The position numbers were made by a program, and so were the translations under genes. Below the pieces are notes generated by a model. It saw nothing but the letters and a program-made list of their open reading frames with translations. It searched no databases and was not told where the DNA came from. Shown one piece after another: positions 25,937-36,207 of a stretch of 64,000 bases of DNA. The stretch spans positions 372,001 through 436,000 of the forward strand of contig NZ_JTGN01000002.1 of the NCBI RefSeq assembly GCF_000797495.1, written 5' to 3'. Position 1 is the first letter of the stretch; each line of letters opens with the position of its first letter. The stretch comes from Robinsoniella peoriensis (GTDB taxonomy: Bacteria; Bacillota; Clostridia; Lachnospirales; Lachnospiraceae).

Positions 25937-27316
25937 ATGGAACGGGAAAATGCATGGAAAAAATATGATGAGGCAGGTCGTGAAAAAGTATTTGCTTTTA
26001 ATGAAGGATATAAAGATTTCATTTCCAAATGTAAAACAGAGAGGGAATGTGTAAAAGAAGTGATTGCGCAGGTACAGTCTTTTGGCTATGAGGATCTGGA
26101 TCAAATTGTTTCTTCCGGAAGAGTTTTAAAGTCAGGGGATAAAGTATATGCTGCAAATATGGGAAAAACAATTGCGCTGTTTCATATCGGAGAAGTACCC
26201 ATGGAAGAAGGTATGAATATTCTGGGAGCACATATTGATTCACCGAGACTGGATCTGAAACAGAATCCATTATATGAGGATAATGATCTCGCAATGCTGG
26301 AAACACACTACTATGGCGGTGTGAAAAAGTATCAGTGGGTTGCACATCCCCTTGCCCTGCATGGTGTTGCAGCGAAAAAAGATGGAAGCATTGTGGAAGT
26401 TTCCATTGGAGAAGAGATGTCAGAACCTGTATTTGGAGTTTCTGATTTATTGATTCATTTATCCGGTACCCAGCTGGAGAAAAAAGCAAATAAAGTTATT
26501 GAAGGGGAAGACCTGAACATATTAATAGGCAGTATTCCGTTAGACGGAGATGATAAAGAGCCGGTAAAAGCCCAGATTCTTCAGATACTCAAGGAAAAGT
26601 ACGGAATAGAAGAAGAAGATTTCCTGTCTGCAGAATTTGAAGCTGTTCCTGCGGGAAGAGCAAGGGATTACGGCCTGGACAGAAGTATGGTTATGGGATA
26701 TGGACAGGATGACCGTGTATGTGCTTACCCATCATACATGGCTATGCTGCAGTTGGCTAACACAACCAGAACGGCAGTCTGCCTCTTAGTGGATAAAGAG
26801 GAGATCGGAAGCGTGGGGGCAACCGGTATGCAGTCTAAGTTTTTTGAGAATACGGTTGCTGAGGTTATGAACTGTACCGGAGACTACAGTGAGTTAAAGC
26901 TGCGCCGTGCCCTGAAAAATTCTAAGATGCTTTCTTCCGATGTAAGTGCTGCCTTTGACCCGAACTATCCAAGTGTTATGGAGAAAAACAACAGTGCTTT
27001 CTTAGGCAGGGGACTGACATTTAACAAATACACCGGTTCAAGGGGAAAATCCGGCTCCAATGATGCCAATGCGGAATATATTGCAGACATACGCAGGGTT
27101 TTGGATGAAAACCAGGTCAGTTTCCAGACAGCAGAGCTTGGAAAAGTAGACCAGGGCGGCGGCGGAACCATTGCTTTTATCCTGGCGAATTACAGTATGG
27201 AGGTTATTGACAGCGGTGTTGCCGTACTGAACATGCACGCACCGTGGGAGATTACCAGCAAGGTGGATATATATGAAGCGTATCTGGGATACCAGGCATT
27301 CTTAAAATATATGTAA
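25937..27316 (+). CDS. M18-family aminopeptidase
   Basis: The 459-residue cytosolic zinc aminopeptidase removes N-terminal residues from peptides. Metal and catalytic motifs are visible: GAHIDSPRLDLK (His), VDKEEIGS (the Glu pair), SSDVSAAFDP (Asp) and NMHAPWEI (late His). It resembles the bacterial ApeA/aspartyl aminopeptidase group. It lies 39 nt after proC and 30 nt before the symporter gene, so peptide breakdown and proline handling appear linked. Confidence 0.92.
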   Translation: MERENAWKKYDEAGREKVFAFNEGYKDFISKCKTERECVKEVIAQVQSFGYEDLDQIVSSGRVLKSGDKVYAANMGKTIALFHIGEVPMEEGMNILGAHIDSPRLDLKQNPLYEDNDLAMLETHYYGGVKKYQWVAHPLALHGVAAKKDGSIVEVSIGEEMSEPVFGVSDLLIHLSGTQLEKKANKVIEGEDLNILIGSIPLDGDDKEPVKAQILQILKEKYGIEEEDFLSAEFEAVPAGRARDYGLDRSMVMGYGQDDRVCAYPSYMAMLQLANTTRTAVCLLVDKEEIGSVGATGMQSKFFENTVAEVMNCTGDYSELKLRRALKNSKMLSSDVSAAFDPNYPSVMEKNNSAFLGRGLTFNKYTGSRGKSGSNDANAEYIADIRRVLDENQVSFQTAELGKVDQGGGGTIAFILANYSMEVIDSGVAVLNMHAPWEITSKVDIYEAYLGYQAFLKYM

Positions 27317-27346
27317 AGAAAAAGAAGGAGAAAGAGGAAAAGGTAC

Positions 27347-28891
27347 ATGGAGAAAAGTTCTATAATTTGGATATTGATTGCATTTGTTGCTTACCTTGCA
27401 ATGATGATGGGAATCGGTGTGGTGACCATGAAAAAGAATAAAAGCACAGATGATTTCTTTTTAGGAGGCCGTGGGTTAAGCGGCTGGGTGGCGGCTTTGT
27501 CTGCACAGGCTTCTGATATGAGCGGGTGGCTGCTCATGGGTCTGCCGGGAGCAGTTTATGCACTGGGAACAGGGCAGGCATGGATAGCAGTCGGTTTATT
27601 TATTGGAACCGTATTTAACTGGGTGTGCATTTCATCCCGTCTTCGCCGTTATACAATCAGGGCAAATAATGCAATCACATTTCCGGAATATCTGGAAAAC
27701 CGTTTTCACGATAAGAAGAAAATATTGCTGTTGATTTCTTCGATTGTTATTGTTATTTTCTTCCTCGTATATACGGCTTCTGCATTAGCTGCAGGAGGTA
27801 AATTATTTGCCGGTGTATTTGGAATTGAATACCGCGTTGCATTAACGATAGGGGCAGCCGTTATTCTGGCTTATACATTCATGGGAGGATTCCTTGCAGT
27901 ATGCCTTACTGATTTTATTCAGGGGATGCTGATGCTGGTAGGACTTCTGGTAGTACCGATAGTCGCTTATTTTGTAATGGGTCCGGACACGGTGACTGCA
28001 AATCTGGCAGCCAGCGGCGTAAATGCAGATTCCTATTTAAATCTGATGCATAATGGTGGAGAGTCCTACCGGGCAGTGGATATTATATCCCAGATAGGAT
28101 GGGGACTTGGATACTGTGGAATGCCTCATATCCTGACACGTTTTATGGCGGTCAGAAGTGAGAAGGAATTAAAAAAATCCAGAGTTATCGCGATTGTGTG
28201 GGTATTGATATCCCTTGGTATGGCAGTAATCATCGGGGTCATCGGAAGAGCATACCTGTATCCGACACTTTTAGGCGGCGCAGGAGCAGATTCAGCAGAA
28301 AATGTTTTCATTGCCATGATTACACAGTTGTTTACAAAAGATCTGGCACTGCCGTTTATCGGAGGAATATTCCTCTGTGGTATTCTGGCAGCGATTATGT
28401 CAACGGCAGACTCTCAATTGCTGGTAACGGCATCTTCCGTATCAAAAGATTTATATCAGGGATTTATTAATCCAAAGGCAGAAGAAAAACATGTATTAAA
28501 ACTCAGCCGTATCACTGTCATTGCTGTTGCAGTGCTGGCATACATCATTGCCCTGAATCCAAACAGCAGCATTATGGGGCTGGTCTCCAATGCCTGGGCA
28601 GGTTTAGGCGCAGCATTCGGGCCGACTGTATTACTTTCCTTATTTTGGAGAAGAACTAATATAGCAGGTGCTATAGCAGGTATTGTTTCCGGGGGACTGA
28701 CAGTTATTGTCTGGGATTATATTCCGTTTGGAGGACAGACGCTTGGAGCCTCCACCGGTTTATACTCACTGGTTATTGGCTTTGCCATCAGTATTATACT
28801 GATTATTGCAGTGAGTCTCATGACAGCAGCTCCGGATGAAGAGATGCTGAAGGAATTTGATGATGTGGCGAATAAAAGAGTAGAAGGCTAA
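27347..28891 (+). CDS. putP: Sodium/proline symporter
   Basis: The 514-residue SSS-family transporter has about 13 hydrophobic helices. The N-terminal STDDFFLGGRGLSGWVAALS and ASDMSGWLLMGLPGA match the sodium- and proline-binding region of PutP. AAGGAG lies upstream. With proC and an aminopeptidase in the same run, proline is the likely substrate. The symbol rests on family similarity. Confidence 0.9.
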   Translation: MEKSSIIWILIAFVAYLAMMMGIGVVTMKKNKSTDDFFLGGRGLSGWVAALSAQASDMSGWLLMGLPGAVYALGTGQAWIAVGLFIGTVFNWVCISSRLRRYTIRANNAITFPEYLENRFHDKKKILLLISSIVIVIFFLVYTASALAAGGKLFAGVFGIEYRVALTIGAAVILAYTFMGGFLAVCLTDFIQGMLMLVGLLVVPIVAYFVMGPDTVTANLAASGVNADSYLNLMHNGGESYRAVDIISQIGWGLGYCGMPHILTRFMAVRSEKELKKSRVIAIVWVLISLGMAVIIGVIGRAYLYPTLLGGAGADSAENVFIAMITQLFTKDLALPFIGGIFLCGILAAIMSTADSQLLVTASSVSKDLYQGFINPKAEEKHVLKLSRITVIAVAVLAYIIALNPNSSIMGLVSNAWAGLGAAFGPTVLLSLFWRRTNIAGAIAGIVSGGLTVIVWDYIPFGGQTLGASTGLYSLVIGFAISIILIIAVSLMTAAPDEEMLKEFDDVANKRVEG

Positions 28892-28915
28892 AATTAAGAA
28901 AATATTATTTTAATG

Positions 28916-28957
28916 AAAAAGGAGAATCCGGCAGTGCTTTCTGGATTCTCCTTTTTT
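28916..28957 (+). terminator. Terminator of the proC-putP run
   Basis: AAAAAGGAGAATCC (28916-28929) pairs with GGATTCTCCTTTTT (28943-28956) and runs into T. Confidence 0.9.
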
Positions 28958-28976
28958 GAAATTACAAGATTAGTGA

Positions 28977-29005
28977 TTGCTATTTAAACTAATACACTAT
29001 ATAAT
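28977..29005 (+). promoter_or_regulatory. Promoter upstream of the Rpn-like gene
   Basis: TTGCTA (28977-28982) and TATAAT (29000-29005) are 17 nt apart. The implied leader is about 160 nt long and shows no clear structure. Confidence 0.55.
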
Positions 29006-29173
29006 AGAAGAAACATTTCGTTTTTCCGGACAGTTCTGTTCAAAATATTCCAGTTTAAAAGATGTTCAGTTATAAAAACACATGTAAATAACAGGTTGTA
29101 TAACATAGGTTTATGTTTACTGCTTGTCATTGTAATACCCAGAATCATATGCTAAAATATAGGAGGAAAAAGA

Positions 29174-30145
29174 TTGAAAGAAAACAACAGCAGAGATTAT
29201 TCAAACACAGGGTTTAAAGCAAGCGCATTTGCAGCATACTTTGGAGAGCCCCAAAATGCAATGGAACTATTTAATGCTATAGAATCTGAAAAATGTACAG
29301 ACCCATCCCAGATTGATTATTTGGCTCAGGAAGATGAACTGTTTATGACTGGGAAAAATGATCTTGCATTTGCCGTTAACGGCAAAATGCTGGTTATCAG
29401 TGAACACCTGACGGGCCAAACCCGGAATATTCCGGTACAGGATGTGATTTATTACGGAAGAATAGTGGAATCCCTATTAGATTCCAAAGAAATATATCAA
29501 AAGAAAAGGATGCTGATACCATGGCCGAAGTTTTATGTTTTTTATAATGGCGAAGGAGACAGCATGACAGAAGAGACACTTCGTTTATCTGATGTTTTTG
29601 AGGCACATGGCGGCGAGCCGGCACTTGAACTGACGGTAAAAGTCATCAACATAAACCTGGATGCCAATCATCCCCTTTTAGAGAAGTGCCGTGCATTGAA
29701 AGAGTATTCTATATTTATAGAAAGTATCAGAATGAATCTGAAGATGGGATACGGTAAGAAAGCGTCAGTCAGTCGCGGAATAGAGGATTGCAGGCGCAGA
29801 GGAATCGTGTCGGATTTCCTGGACAAGTATGGAAGCCGGGCAGATCAAATGCTGTATGCACAGTGTAATATGGAAGAAGTACTTAGAATTCATGGGATTG
29901 AGGAACGGGAACTGGGGAAGAAAGAAGGAATCGCAGAAGGCAGAGAAGCTGGAAAAGAGCTACTTTGTATTACTTTAATCCGAAAGCAGATAAATAAAGG
30001 CTGGGAGACGGCGGACATTGCTGAGCTGCTGGAGATGGAGATACCCCTGGTATCCGGTATCGGCAGGATAATAATGGAAAACCCTGATTTTAACGATGAA
30101 CAGGTTCTAAAAGAGATTAAAATACGAAAAATTACCAATAAATAG
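29174..30145 (+). CDS. Rpn-family PD-(D/E)XK nuclease/transposase-like protein
   Basis: This 323-residue protein starts at TTG 29174, 7 nt after AGGAGG. The KNDLAFAV and LVISEHLTG stretches (near residues 60-80) correspond to the Asp and Glu positions of the PD-(D/E)XK core of Rpn/YhgA-like proteins. The usual EhQS signature reads EHLTG here. The C-terminal half is helical with a repeated GKKEGIAEGREAGKE segment typical of this family. The function is uncertain: relatives in E. coli promote recombination, and many Clostridia copies are uncharacterised. It lies alone before the ribosomal cluster. Confidence 0.75.
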   Translation: MKENNSRDYSNTGFKASAFAAYFGEPQNAMELFNAIESEKCTDPSQIDYLAQEDELFMTGKNDLAFAVNGKMLVISEHLTGQTRNIPVQDVIYYGRIVESLLDSKEIYQKKRMLIPWPKFYVFYNGEGDSMTEETLRLSDVFEAHGGEPALELTVKVININLDANHPLLEKCRALKEYSIFIESIRMNLKMGYGKKASVSRGIEDCRRRGIVSDFLDKYGSRADQMLYAQCNMEEVLRIHGIEERELGKKEGIAEGREAGKELLCITLIRKQINKGWETADIAELLEMEIPLVSGIGRIIMENPDFNDEQVLKEIKIRKITNK

Positions 30146-30184
30146 CTGTGTACAAAAAAAAATACAAATTTTCCTAAAAAACCC

Positions 30185-30213
30185 TTGCATTTGCGAGGCT
30201 TATGCTATATAAT
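30185..30213 (+). promoter_or_regulatory. Main promoter of the S10 ribosomal operon
   Basis: TTGCAT (30185-30190) and TATAAT (30208-30213) are 17 nt apart. The same hexamers and spacing recur at 43347-43375 before rpmJ. Confidence 0.85.
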
Positions 30214-30219
30214 CATTCG

Positions 30220-30446
30220 TGTTGTGACCTTGATAGCGTAGAAGTGTGAGGTTGCTGCAGTTTAATCTGCAGGTTTTCCATGGAGCGAATGTCAAGTTAG
30301 AAAACTGGCGACAAGTCACTGTACAATATATAACTGTCCATCAAAGAATGGAAACAACGTGTAGTATTAAGATGATACACACGGGAGAGTGTACAGTCAC
30401 CGCTTGTCGTACTGCAATTAAGTGCGAAAAGGAGGCGACTTTTTTT
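30220..30446 (+). ncRNA. Structured leader of the S10 operon
   Basis: About 230 nt separate the start of transcription from rpsJ. A long-range stem pairs CGACAAG (30309-30315) with CTTGTCG (30403-30409) and ACTGTAC (30318-30324) with GTACAGT (30391-30397). It encloses TCCAT/ATGGA and GTGTA/TACAC hairpins. A separate CTGCAG-TTTAAT-CTGCAG hairpin lies near 30255-30272. This is likely an autoregulatory leader, by analogy with the L4-controlled S10 leader of E. coli; the ligand here is unproven. Confidence 0.65.
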
Positions 30447-30764
30447 ATGGCAAGTCAAGTAATGAGAATTACATTAAAAGCGTATGATCATCAATTAATT
30501 GATGCATCCGCAAAGAAAATCATCGAAACTGTGAAGAAGAACGGATCTCAGGTGAGTGGACCGGTACCACTTCCTACTAAGAAAGAGGTTGTTACAATCT
30601 TACGAGCTGTACACAAGTACAAAGATTCCAGAGAGCAGTTCGAGCAGAGAACTCATAAGAGACTGATCGATATCATGACACCAACCCAGAAGACGGTTGA
30701 TGCATTATCCAGACTGGAAATGCCAGCAGGTGTTTATATTGATATCAAAATGAAAAGCAAATAA
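30447..30764 (+). CDS. rpsJ: 30S ribosomal protein S10
   Basis: This 105-residue protein of the 30S head is also known as NusE in antitermination. Its sequence ([36 protein letters not shown]) is typical and full length. The start is ATG 30447, 11 nt after AAGGAGG; the open frame extends upstream through the leader without a ribosome site. It is the first gene of the S10-spc-alpha cluster. The str genes (rpsL, rpsG, fusA, tuf) that often precede it are absent here. Confidence 0.97.
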   Translation: MASQVMRITLKAYDHQLIDASAKKIIETVKKNGSQVSGPVPLPTKKEVVTILRAVHKYKDSREQFEQRTHKRLIDIMTPTQKTVDALSRLEMPAGVYIDIKMKSK

Positions 30765-30901
30765 GAAACAGGTATTCGAACAGAGATTATCCTAAAAGGT
30801 TGATATAGAAGTAACGAAAAGTTCCACTTATATTAACTGTTTGACTAGGATGATTGCACAACACGGTGTAATCCGCTGTAGAAAAACAGGAGGTAAAAAG
30901 A
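30765..30901 (+). other. Structured gap between rpsJ and rplC
   Basis: This 137-nt spacer is unusually long for the cluster. ATTATCCT (30786-30793) can pair with AGGATGAT (30847-30854), enclosing an AT-rich hairpin. It could be a regulatory or processing site. The rplC ribosome site AGGAGG lies at its end. Confidence 0.4.
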
Positions 30902-31537
30902 ATGAAGAAAGCGATTTTAGCGACAAAAGTCGGAATGACTCAAATCTTCAATGAAGACGGAGTTTTAACTCCAGTAACCGTACTTCAGGCTGGACCTTGT
31001 GTAGTAACTCAGGTTAAGACAGAAGAAAATGATGGTTACAAAGCAATTCAGGTAGGTTTTGTTGATAAGAGAGAAAAATTAGTGAACAAACCTATGAAAG
31101 GCCAATTTGACAAAGCTGGTGTTTCTTATAAAAGATATGTCAGAGAATTCAAGTTTGACAATGCAGAGGAATATTCAGTAGCACAGGAAATCAAAGCTGA
31201 CATTTTTGAAGCTGGCGATAAGATTGATGCAACTGCTATTTCAAAGGGAAAAGGATTCCAGGGCGCGATTAAGAGACATAATCAGAGCAGAGGACCTATG
31301 GCCCACGGTTCTAAATTCCATCGTCATGCTGGTTCAAATGGTTCTGCATCTGATCCAAGTAAAGTATTTAAAGGCAAGAAAATGCCGGGACACATGGGAG
31401 CTAAACAGATTACAATCCAGAATCTGGAAATTGTAAAAGTTGATGTAGAAAACAATCTGCTTTTAGTAAAAGGTGCTGTACCAGGACCTAAGAAATCTAT
31501 GGTAACAATCAAAGAAACAGTAAAAGCTGGTAAATAG
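30902..31537 (+). CDS. rplC: 50S ribosomal protein L3
   Basis: The 211-residue 23S rRNA-binding protein is needed early in 50S assembly. [16 protein letters not shown], the [12 protein letters not shown] loop and [12 protein letters not shown] near residue 130 are family hallmarks. The strong CAGGAGG site precedes the ATG. It leads the rplC-rplD-rplW-rplB block, with rplD 28 nt downstream. Confidence 0.98.
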   Translation: MKKAILATKVGMTQIFNEDGVLTPVTVLQAGPCVVTQVKTEENDGYKAIQVGFVDKREKLVNKPMKGQFDKAGVSYKRYVREFKFDNAEEYSVAQEIKADIFEAGDKIDATAISKGKGFQGAIKRHNQSRGPMAHGSKFHRHAGSNGSASDPSKVFKGKKMPGHMGAKQITIQNLEIVKVDVENNLLLVKGAVPGPKKSMVTIKETVKAGK

Positions 31538-31565
31538 GCTTTTATAGGAAAGGAGGAACACACAG

Positions 31566-32186
31566 ATGGCAAACGTATCTGTTTACAATATGGAAGGCAA
31601 TGAAGTTGGTACAATGGAGCTGAACGATGCTGTATTTGGTGTTGAAGTTAATGATCACTTAGTACACATGGCAGTTGTAAGCCAGCTTGCTAATAAACGT
31701 CAGGGAACACAGAAAGCGAAAACTCGTTCAGAAGTTTCCGGCGGTGGAAGAAAACCTTGGAGACAAAAAGGAACCGGTCATGCAAGACAGGGTTCAACAA
31801 GATCTCCTCAGTGGACGGGCGGCGGAGTTGTATTTGCTCCAACACCAAGAGATTATTCTTTCAAAATGAACAAGAAAGAAAGAAGACTTGCTTTAAAATC
31901 TGCATTAACCTCAAGATTACAGGAGAACAAATTAATCGTTCTTGATGACCTGAAGTTAGATGAAGTAAAAACAAAAGCAATGCAGAATGTATTGAACAAC
32001 TTAAAATTAAACAAAGCTTTAGTTGTTACAAAAGAGAATGACAACAATGTAGTGTTATCTGCAAGAAACATTCCGGGTGTACAGACTGCTCTTACAAGCA
32101 CAATCAATGTTTACGATATTTTAAAATATAATACAGTTGTTTTAACAAAAGCTGCTGTAGAGGCAATTGAGGAGGTGTACGCATAA
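31566..32186 (+). CDS. rplD: 50S ribosomal protein L4
   Basis: The 206-residue protein lines the peptide exit tunnel. The extended loop with [19 protein letters not shown] (residues about 59-78) is clear. In E. coli L4 also represses its own operon through the S10 leader; the structured leader here makes that plausible. Its stop overlaps the rplW start by 1 nt. Confidence 0.98.
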   Translation: MANVSVYNMEGNEVGTMELNDAVFGVEVNDHLVHMAVVSQLANKRQGTQKAKTRSEVSGGGRKPWRQKGTGHARQGSTRSPQWTGGGVVFAPTPRDYSFKMNKKERRLALKSALTSRLQENKLIVLDDLKLDEVKTKAMQNVLNNLKLNKALVVTKENDNNVVLSARNIPGVQTALTSTINVYDILKYNTVVLTKAAVEAIEEVYA

Positions 32187-32485
32187 TGGCTGCAATACAA
32201 TATTATGATGTAATCCTTAAACCAGTTATTACAGAAAAAAGCATGAATGCTATGGGCGAGAAGAAATATACTTTCTTAGTTCATACAGAAGCTACTAAGA
32301 ATCAGATCAAAGAAGCAGTTGAAAAAATGTTCGAAGGAACAAAGGTAAAAAGCGTTAATACCATGAATATGGATGGTAAGAAAAAAAGACGTGGAACTAC
32401 TGTTGGAAAAACTGCTAAAACGAAAAAAGCAATTGTTGCTTTGACAGAAGAAAGCAAAGATATCGAAATCTTTGAAGGATTATAG
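32186..32485 (+). CDS. rplW: 50S ribosomal protein L23
   Basis: The 99-residue protein lies at the tunnel exit and forms a docking site for trigger factor and [18 protein letters not shown] and the basic [20 protein letters not shown] stretch are typical. Translation is coupled to rplD through TAATG. Confidence 0.97.
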   Translation: MAAIQYYDVILKPVITEKSMNAMGEKKYTFLVHTEATKNQIKEAVEKMFEGTKVKSVNTMNMDGKKKRRGTTVGKTAKTKKAIVALTEESKDIEIFEGL

Positions 32486-32550
32486 AATCAACCGCAACTA
32501 AAATATACGCAAGAAAAGCGTGACAATAAATATTGAAAGGAGTGACAATA

Positions 32551-33396
32551 ATGGGAATTAAGACATATAACCCATATACACCTTCCAGAAGACATATGAC
32601 CGGTTCTGATTTCGTAGAAATCACAAAGAGCGAACCTGAAAAAAGCTTATTAGTTTCTCTTCAGAAAAACTCTGGTCGTAACAATCAAGGTAAAATCACT
32701 GTAAGACACCGCGGAGGCGGATCCAGAAAAAAATATAGAATCATCGATTTTAAGAGAAATAAAAAAGATGGTATTCCGGCAACTGTAATCGGAATCGAAT
32801 ACGATCCGAACAGAACTGCTAATATTGCATTAATCTGCTATGCAGACGGCGAAAAAGCTTACATCTTAGCTCCTCAGGGATTAAAAGATGGAATGAAAAT
32901 TATGAATGGACCAGAAGCAGAAGTGAAAATTGGTAACTGTATGCCGTTATCCGATATTCCGGTTGGTACTATGGTTCACAATATTGAAATGTATCCTGGA
33001 AAAGGCGGACAGTTAGTTCGTTCAGCAGGTAACAGCGCTCAGTTAATGGCAAAAGAAGGAAAAACTGCAACACTTCGTCTTCCTTCAGGTGAAATGAGAA
33101 TGGTTCCGATCATTTGCAGAGCAACGATTGGTGTTGTTGGTAATGGTGATCATAACCTGATCAATATTGGTAAAGCTGGTAGAAAACGTCATATGGGCTT
33201 CAGACCTACCGTTCGTGGTTCCGTAATGAATCCTAACGATCATCCACATGGTGGTGGTGAAGGTAAGACAGGTATTGGCCGTCCAGGTCCATGTACACCT
33301 TGGGGTAAACCTGCTCTTGGCTTAAAGACAAGAAAGAAAAACAAACATTCTAATAAGATGATCGTAAGAAGACGCGACGGTAAAGCGATTAACTAA
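32551..33396 (+). CDS. rplB: 50S ribosomal protein L2
   Basis: The 281-residue protein binds 23S rRNA near the peptidyl transferase centre. [16 protein letters not shown] opens it, and the C-terminal [19 protein letters not shown] (near residue 230) holds the conserved histidine region. The start ATG 32551 has AAAGGAGTG upstream; a TTG at 32533 is in frame but lies before that site. Confidence 0.98.
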   Translation: MGIKTYNPYTPSRRHMTGSDFVEITKSEPEKSLLVSLQKNSGRNNQGKITVRHRGGGSRKKYRIIDFKRNKKDGIPATVIGIEYDPNRTANIALICYADGEKAYILAPQGLKDGMKIMNGPEAEVKIGNCMPLSDIPVGTMVHNIEMYPGKGGQLVRSAGNSAQLMAKEGKTATLRLPSGEMRMVPIICRATIGVVGNGDHNLINIGKAGRKRHMGFRPTVRGSVMNPNDHPHGGGEGKTGIGRPGPCTPWGKPALGLKTRKKNKHSNKMIVRRRDGKAIN

Positions 33397-33436
33397 TTAA
33401 TCAATTCAATTAAAGTTTACAAGGAGGTTAGAACCT

Positions 33437-33718
33437 ATGGCTCGCTCACTTAAAAAAGGACCATTTGCAGATGATAGTTTACTGAAAAAGGTAGATGCGA
33501 TGAACGCAGCAGGACAGAAACAGGTTATTAAAACCTGGTCCCGTCGTTCCACAATCTTCCCACAGATGGTTGGACATACAATAGCAGTTCATGATGGAAG
33601 AAGACATGTGCCTGTATATGTTACAGAAGATATGGTTGGTCACAAACTTGGAGAGTTTGTTGCTACCAGAACTTACAGAGGACATGGAAAAGATGAAAAA
33701 AGATCTGGCGTTCGCTAG
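33437..33718 (+). CDS. rpsS: 30S ribosomal protein S19
   Basis: The 93-residue protein of the 30S head contacts 16S rRNA with S13. [16 protein letters not shown] and [23 protein letters not shown] are typical and full length. AAGGAGG lies upstream of the ATG, 40 nt after rplB. Confidence 0.98.
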   Translation: MARSLKKGPFADDSLLKKVDAMNAAGQKQVIKTWSRRSTIFPQMVGHTIAVHDGRRHVPVYVTEDMVGHKLGEFVATRTYRGHGKDEKRSGVR

Positions 33719-33749
33719 AATATCGTAGATTTGAAAGGAGGTTTCATCC

Positions 33750-34136
33750 ATGGCAAAAGGACATAGATCCCAAATCAAAAGAGAGAGAAATGCACAGAAA
33801 GACACAAGACCGAGCGCTAAGTTATCTTACGCTAGAGTTTCTGTTCAGAAAGCATGTTTCGTATTAGATGCCATCAGAGGTAAGGATGTACAGACAGCAC
33901 TTGGTATTGTGACTTATAATCCAAGATATGCTTCTAGCTTAATAGAGAAATTATTGAAATCAGCAATCGCTAATGCTGAGAACAACAACGGAATGAGTGT
34001 AGAAAACCTTTATGTAGAGGAATGTTACGCTAATAAAGGACCTACAATGAAGAGAATCAAACCAAGAGCACAGGGTAGAGCTTACAGAATCGAAAAGAGA
34101 ACAAGTCATATCACTGTTGTGCTGAATGAAAGATAA
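33750..34136 (+). CDS. rplV: 50S ribosomal protein L22
   Basis: The 128-residue protein extends a beta-hairpin into the exit tunnel; the [21 protein letters not shown] stretch near residues 91-111 is that loop. AAAGGAGG precedes the ATG, and rpsC follows after 11 nt. Confidence 0.98.
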   Translation: MAKGHRSQIKRERNAQKDTRPSAKLSYARVSVQKACFVLDAIRGKDVQTALGIVTYNPRYASSLIEKLLKSAIANAENNNGMSVENLYVEECYANKGPTMKRIKPRAQGRAYRIEKRTSHITVVLNER

Positions 34137-34147
34137 GGAGGGCAATC

Positions 34148-34804
34148 ATGGGACAAAAAGTTAATCCTCACGGCTTAAGAGTCGGAGTTATTAAAGACTG
34201 GGACTCCAAATGGTATGCTGAGGCTGACTTCGCTGACTATTTAGTAGAAGATCACAAAATCAGAACATACCTGAAGAAAAAGTTATATAGCGCAGGTGTA
34301 TCTAAGATTGAAATCGAAAGAGCATCTGACAGAGTGAAATTAATCATTCATACTGCAAAACCAGGTGTGGTTATCGGTAAGGGTGGTTCTGAAATTGAAA
34401 AAGTAAAAGCTGAAGTTCAGAAGCTTACAGATAAAAAAGTTATCGTTGATATCAAAGAAGTAAAAAGACCGGATAAAGATGCTCAGTTAGTAGCAGAAAA
34501 CATTGCCTTACAGTTAGAAAACCGTGTTTCTTTCAGACGTGCAATGAAATCTACTATGACCAGAACAATGAGATCCGGAGCGAAAGGTATCAAAACAGCA
34601 GTTGCAGGACGTCTTGGCGGAGCAGATATGGCTCGTACAGAATTCTACAGCGAAGGTACTATTCCACTTCAGACACTTAGAGCAGATATTGACTATGGAT
34701 TCGCAGAAGCAGATACAACTTACGGCAAATTAGGCGTAAAAGTTTGGATCTACAAAGGCGAAGTACTTCCAACTAAAGGAACAAAGGAAGGGAGCGATAA
34801 ATAA
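34148..34804 (+). CDS. rpsC: 30S ribosomal protein S3
   Basis: The 218-residue protein sits at the mRNA entry site. It contains a KH domain with [15 protein letters not shown] (near residue 75) and the C-terminal [12 protein letters not shown] domain. AAGGAGGGC precedes the start, and the stop overlaps rplP by 1 nt (TAATG). Confidence 0.98.
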   Translation: MGQKVNPHGLRVGVIKDWDSKWYAEADFADYLVEDHKIRTYLKKKLYSAGVSKIEIERASDRVKLIIHTAKPGVVIGKGGSEIEKVKAEVQKLTDKKVIVDIKEVKRPDKDAQLVAENIALQLENRVSFRRAMKSTMTRTMRSGAKGIKTAVAGRLGGADMARTEFYSEGTIPLQTLRADIDYGFAEADTTYGKLGVKVWIYKGEVLPTKGTKEGSDK

Positions 34805-35241
34805 TGTTAATGCCAAAAAGAGTAAAGCGTCGTAAACAGTTCCGTGGTTCTATGGCTGGTAAAGCACTTAGAGGAAATACGATTTCAAACGGAGAATATG
34901 GACTTGTCGCTTTAGAACCATGTTGGATCAAATCAAACCAGATCGAAGCAGCCCGTGTTGCTATGACCCGTTACATCAAACGTGGTGGTAAGGTTTGGAT
35001 TAAGATTTTCCCAGATAAACCAGTAACAGCTAAACCAGCAGAAACTCGTATGGGTTCCGGTAAAGGAACATTAGAATACTGGGTAGCAGTTGTAAAACCA
35101 GGACGTGTAATGTTCGAACTTGCAGGTGTTCCAGATGATATCGCACGTGAAGCATTACGTCTTGCTATGCATAAATTACCTTGTAAATGTAAGATCGTTT
35201 CTCGCGCAGACTTAGAAGGCGGTGATAACAGTGAAAATTAA
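34804..35241 (+). CDS. rplP: 50S ribosomal protein L16
   Basis: The 145-residue protein stabilises tRNA binding on the 50S subunit. It begins [15 protein letters not shown], as in most bacteria, and contains [18 protein letters not shown]. Its end overlaps the rpmC start region, so the two are translationally coupled. Confidence 0.98.
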   Translation: MLMPKRVKRRKQFRGSMAGKALRGNTISNGEYGLVALEPCWIKSNQIEAARVAMTRYIKRGGKVWIKIFPDKPVTAKPAETRMGSGKGTLEYWVAVVKPGRVMFELAGVPDDIAREALRLAMHKLPCKCKIVSRADLEGGDNSEN

Positions 35242-35431
35242 TAAATTTGTAGAAGATTTAAAAAGCAAATCAGCTGCAGAATTAAATGAAGAATTAGTAG
35301 CTGCTAAAAAGGAACTTTTTAACTTAAGATTCCAGAACGCAACCAATCAGTTAGATAACACAAGCAGAATTAAAGAAGTTCGCAAGAACATCGCTAGAAT
35401 TCAGACAGTGATCACTGAGAAGGCTCAATAA
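35231..35431 (+). CDS. rpmC: 50S ribosomal protein L29
   Basis: The 66-residue helical-hairpin protein sits at the tunnel exit. [23 protein letters not shown] is typical. The chosen start is GTG 35231 ([10 protein letters not shown]), overlapping rplP by 11 nt; a second in-frame GTG at 35222 would add three residues. Confidence 0.96.
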   Translation: MKINKFVEDLKSKSAAELNEELVAAKKELFNLRFQNATNQLDNTSRIKEVRKNIARIQTVITEKAQ

Positions 35432-35550
35432 TAAAGGATACACCAAATCCACTGGACCAGGAAACACTTTCAGGAGTGGGGTGGGTGTAGATTCGCACGA
35501 TATTCGGGATAGTCTCGTGGCGTGCTTATACCATGAAAGGAGTAAATAAC
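35432..35550 (+). other. Structured gap between rpmC and rpsQ
   Basis: This 119-nt spacer holds a long imperfect stem (TACACC-AAATCCACT with AGTGGGGTGGGTGTA) and a second hairpin, CACGA/TCGTG, just before the rpsQ ribosome site. There is no T-run. It may be a processing or regulatory site. Confidence 0.45.
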
Positions 35551-35805
35551 GTGGAAAGAAATCTTAGAAAAACCCGTACTGGTAAAGTTGTTAGCGACAA
35601 AATGGATAAGACAATTGTCGTTGCAGTAGAAGACCATGTTAAACATCCTCTTTACAAAAAGATCGTAAAGAGAACATATAAATTAAAAGCACATGATGAA
35701 AAAAATGAATGTAACATTGGTGATACCGTAAAAGTTATGGAAACAAGACCATTATCCAAAGATAAAAGATGGAGACTTGTGGAAATCATCGAGAGAGTTA
35801 AATAG
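35551..35805 (+). CDS. rpsQ: 30S ribosomal protein S17
   Basis: The 84-residue OB-fold protein binds 16S rRNA early in assembly. [19 protein letters not shown] and [16 protein letters not shown] are typical. The start is GTG 35551 after AAAGGAG; an ATG at 35533 lies before that site. Confidence 0.97.
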   Translation: MERNLRKTRTGKVVSDKMDKTIVVAVEDHVKHPLYKKIVKRTYKLKAHDEKNECNIGDTVKVMETRPLSKDKRWRLVEIIERVK

Positions 35806-35823
35806 TATAGGAGGTATATCAGC

Positions 35824-36192
35824 ATGATACAACAAGAGAGTAGACTTAGAGTTGCTGATAACACTGGTGCCAAAGAATTACTTTGTATCAGAGTTATGGG
35901 TGGATCTACCAGAAGATATGCAAATATCGGCGACATTATCGTAGCTACCGTTAAAGATGCAACACCAGGCGGTGTTGTAAAAAAAGGTGATGTTGTAAAA
36001 GCTGTAGTTGTTCGTACAGTAAAAGGCGCTCGTCGTAAAGACGGTTCTTATATTAAATTCGACGAAAATGCTGCTGTTATCATCAAAGATGACAAGAATC
36101 CAAAAGGAACTCGTATTTTTGGACCAGTAGCCAGAGAGCTTCGTGAAAAACAATTCATGAAAATTGTTTCCTTAGCTCCTGAAGTATTATAA
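35824..36192 (+). CDS. rplN: 50S ribosomal protein L14
   Basis: The 122-residue protein lies at the subunit interface. [20 protein letters not shown] and the [13 protein letters not shown] stretch are typical. ATAGGAGG precedes the start. It begins the spc part of the cluster. Confidence 0.98.
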   Translation: MIQQESRLRVADNTGAKELLCIRVMGGSTRRYANIGDIIVATVKDATPGGVVKKGDVVKAVVVRTVKGARRKDGSYIKFDENAAVIIKDDKNPKGTRIFGPVARELREKQFMKIVSLAPEVL

Positions 36193-36207
36193 GGAGGTGC
36201 CAAAATA

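Noticed and set aside
29174..30145. Active transposable element
   Set aside because: The Rpn-like protein has no terminal inverted repeats or target duplication around it; it is annotated only as a nuclease-like protein.
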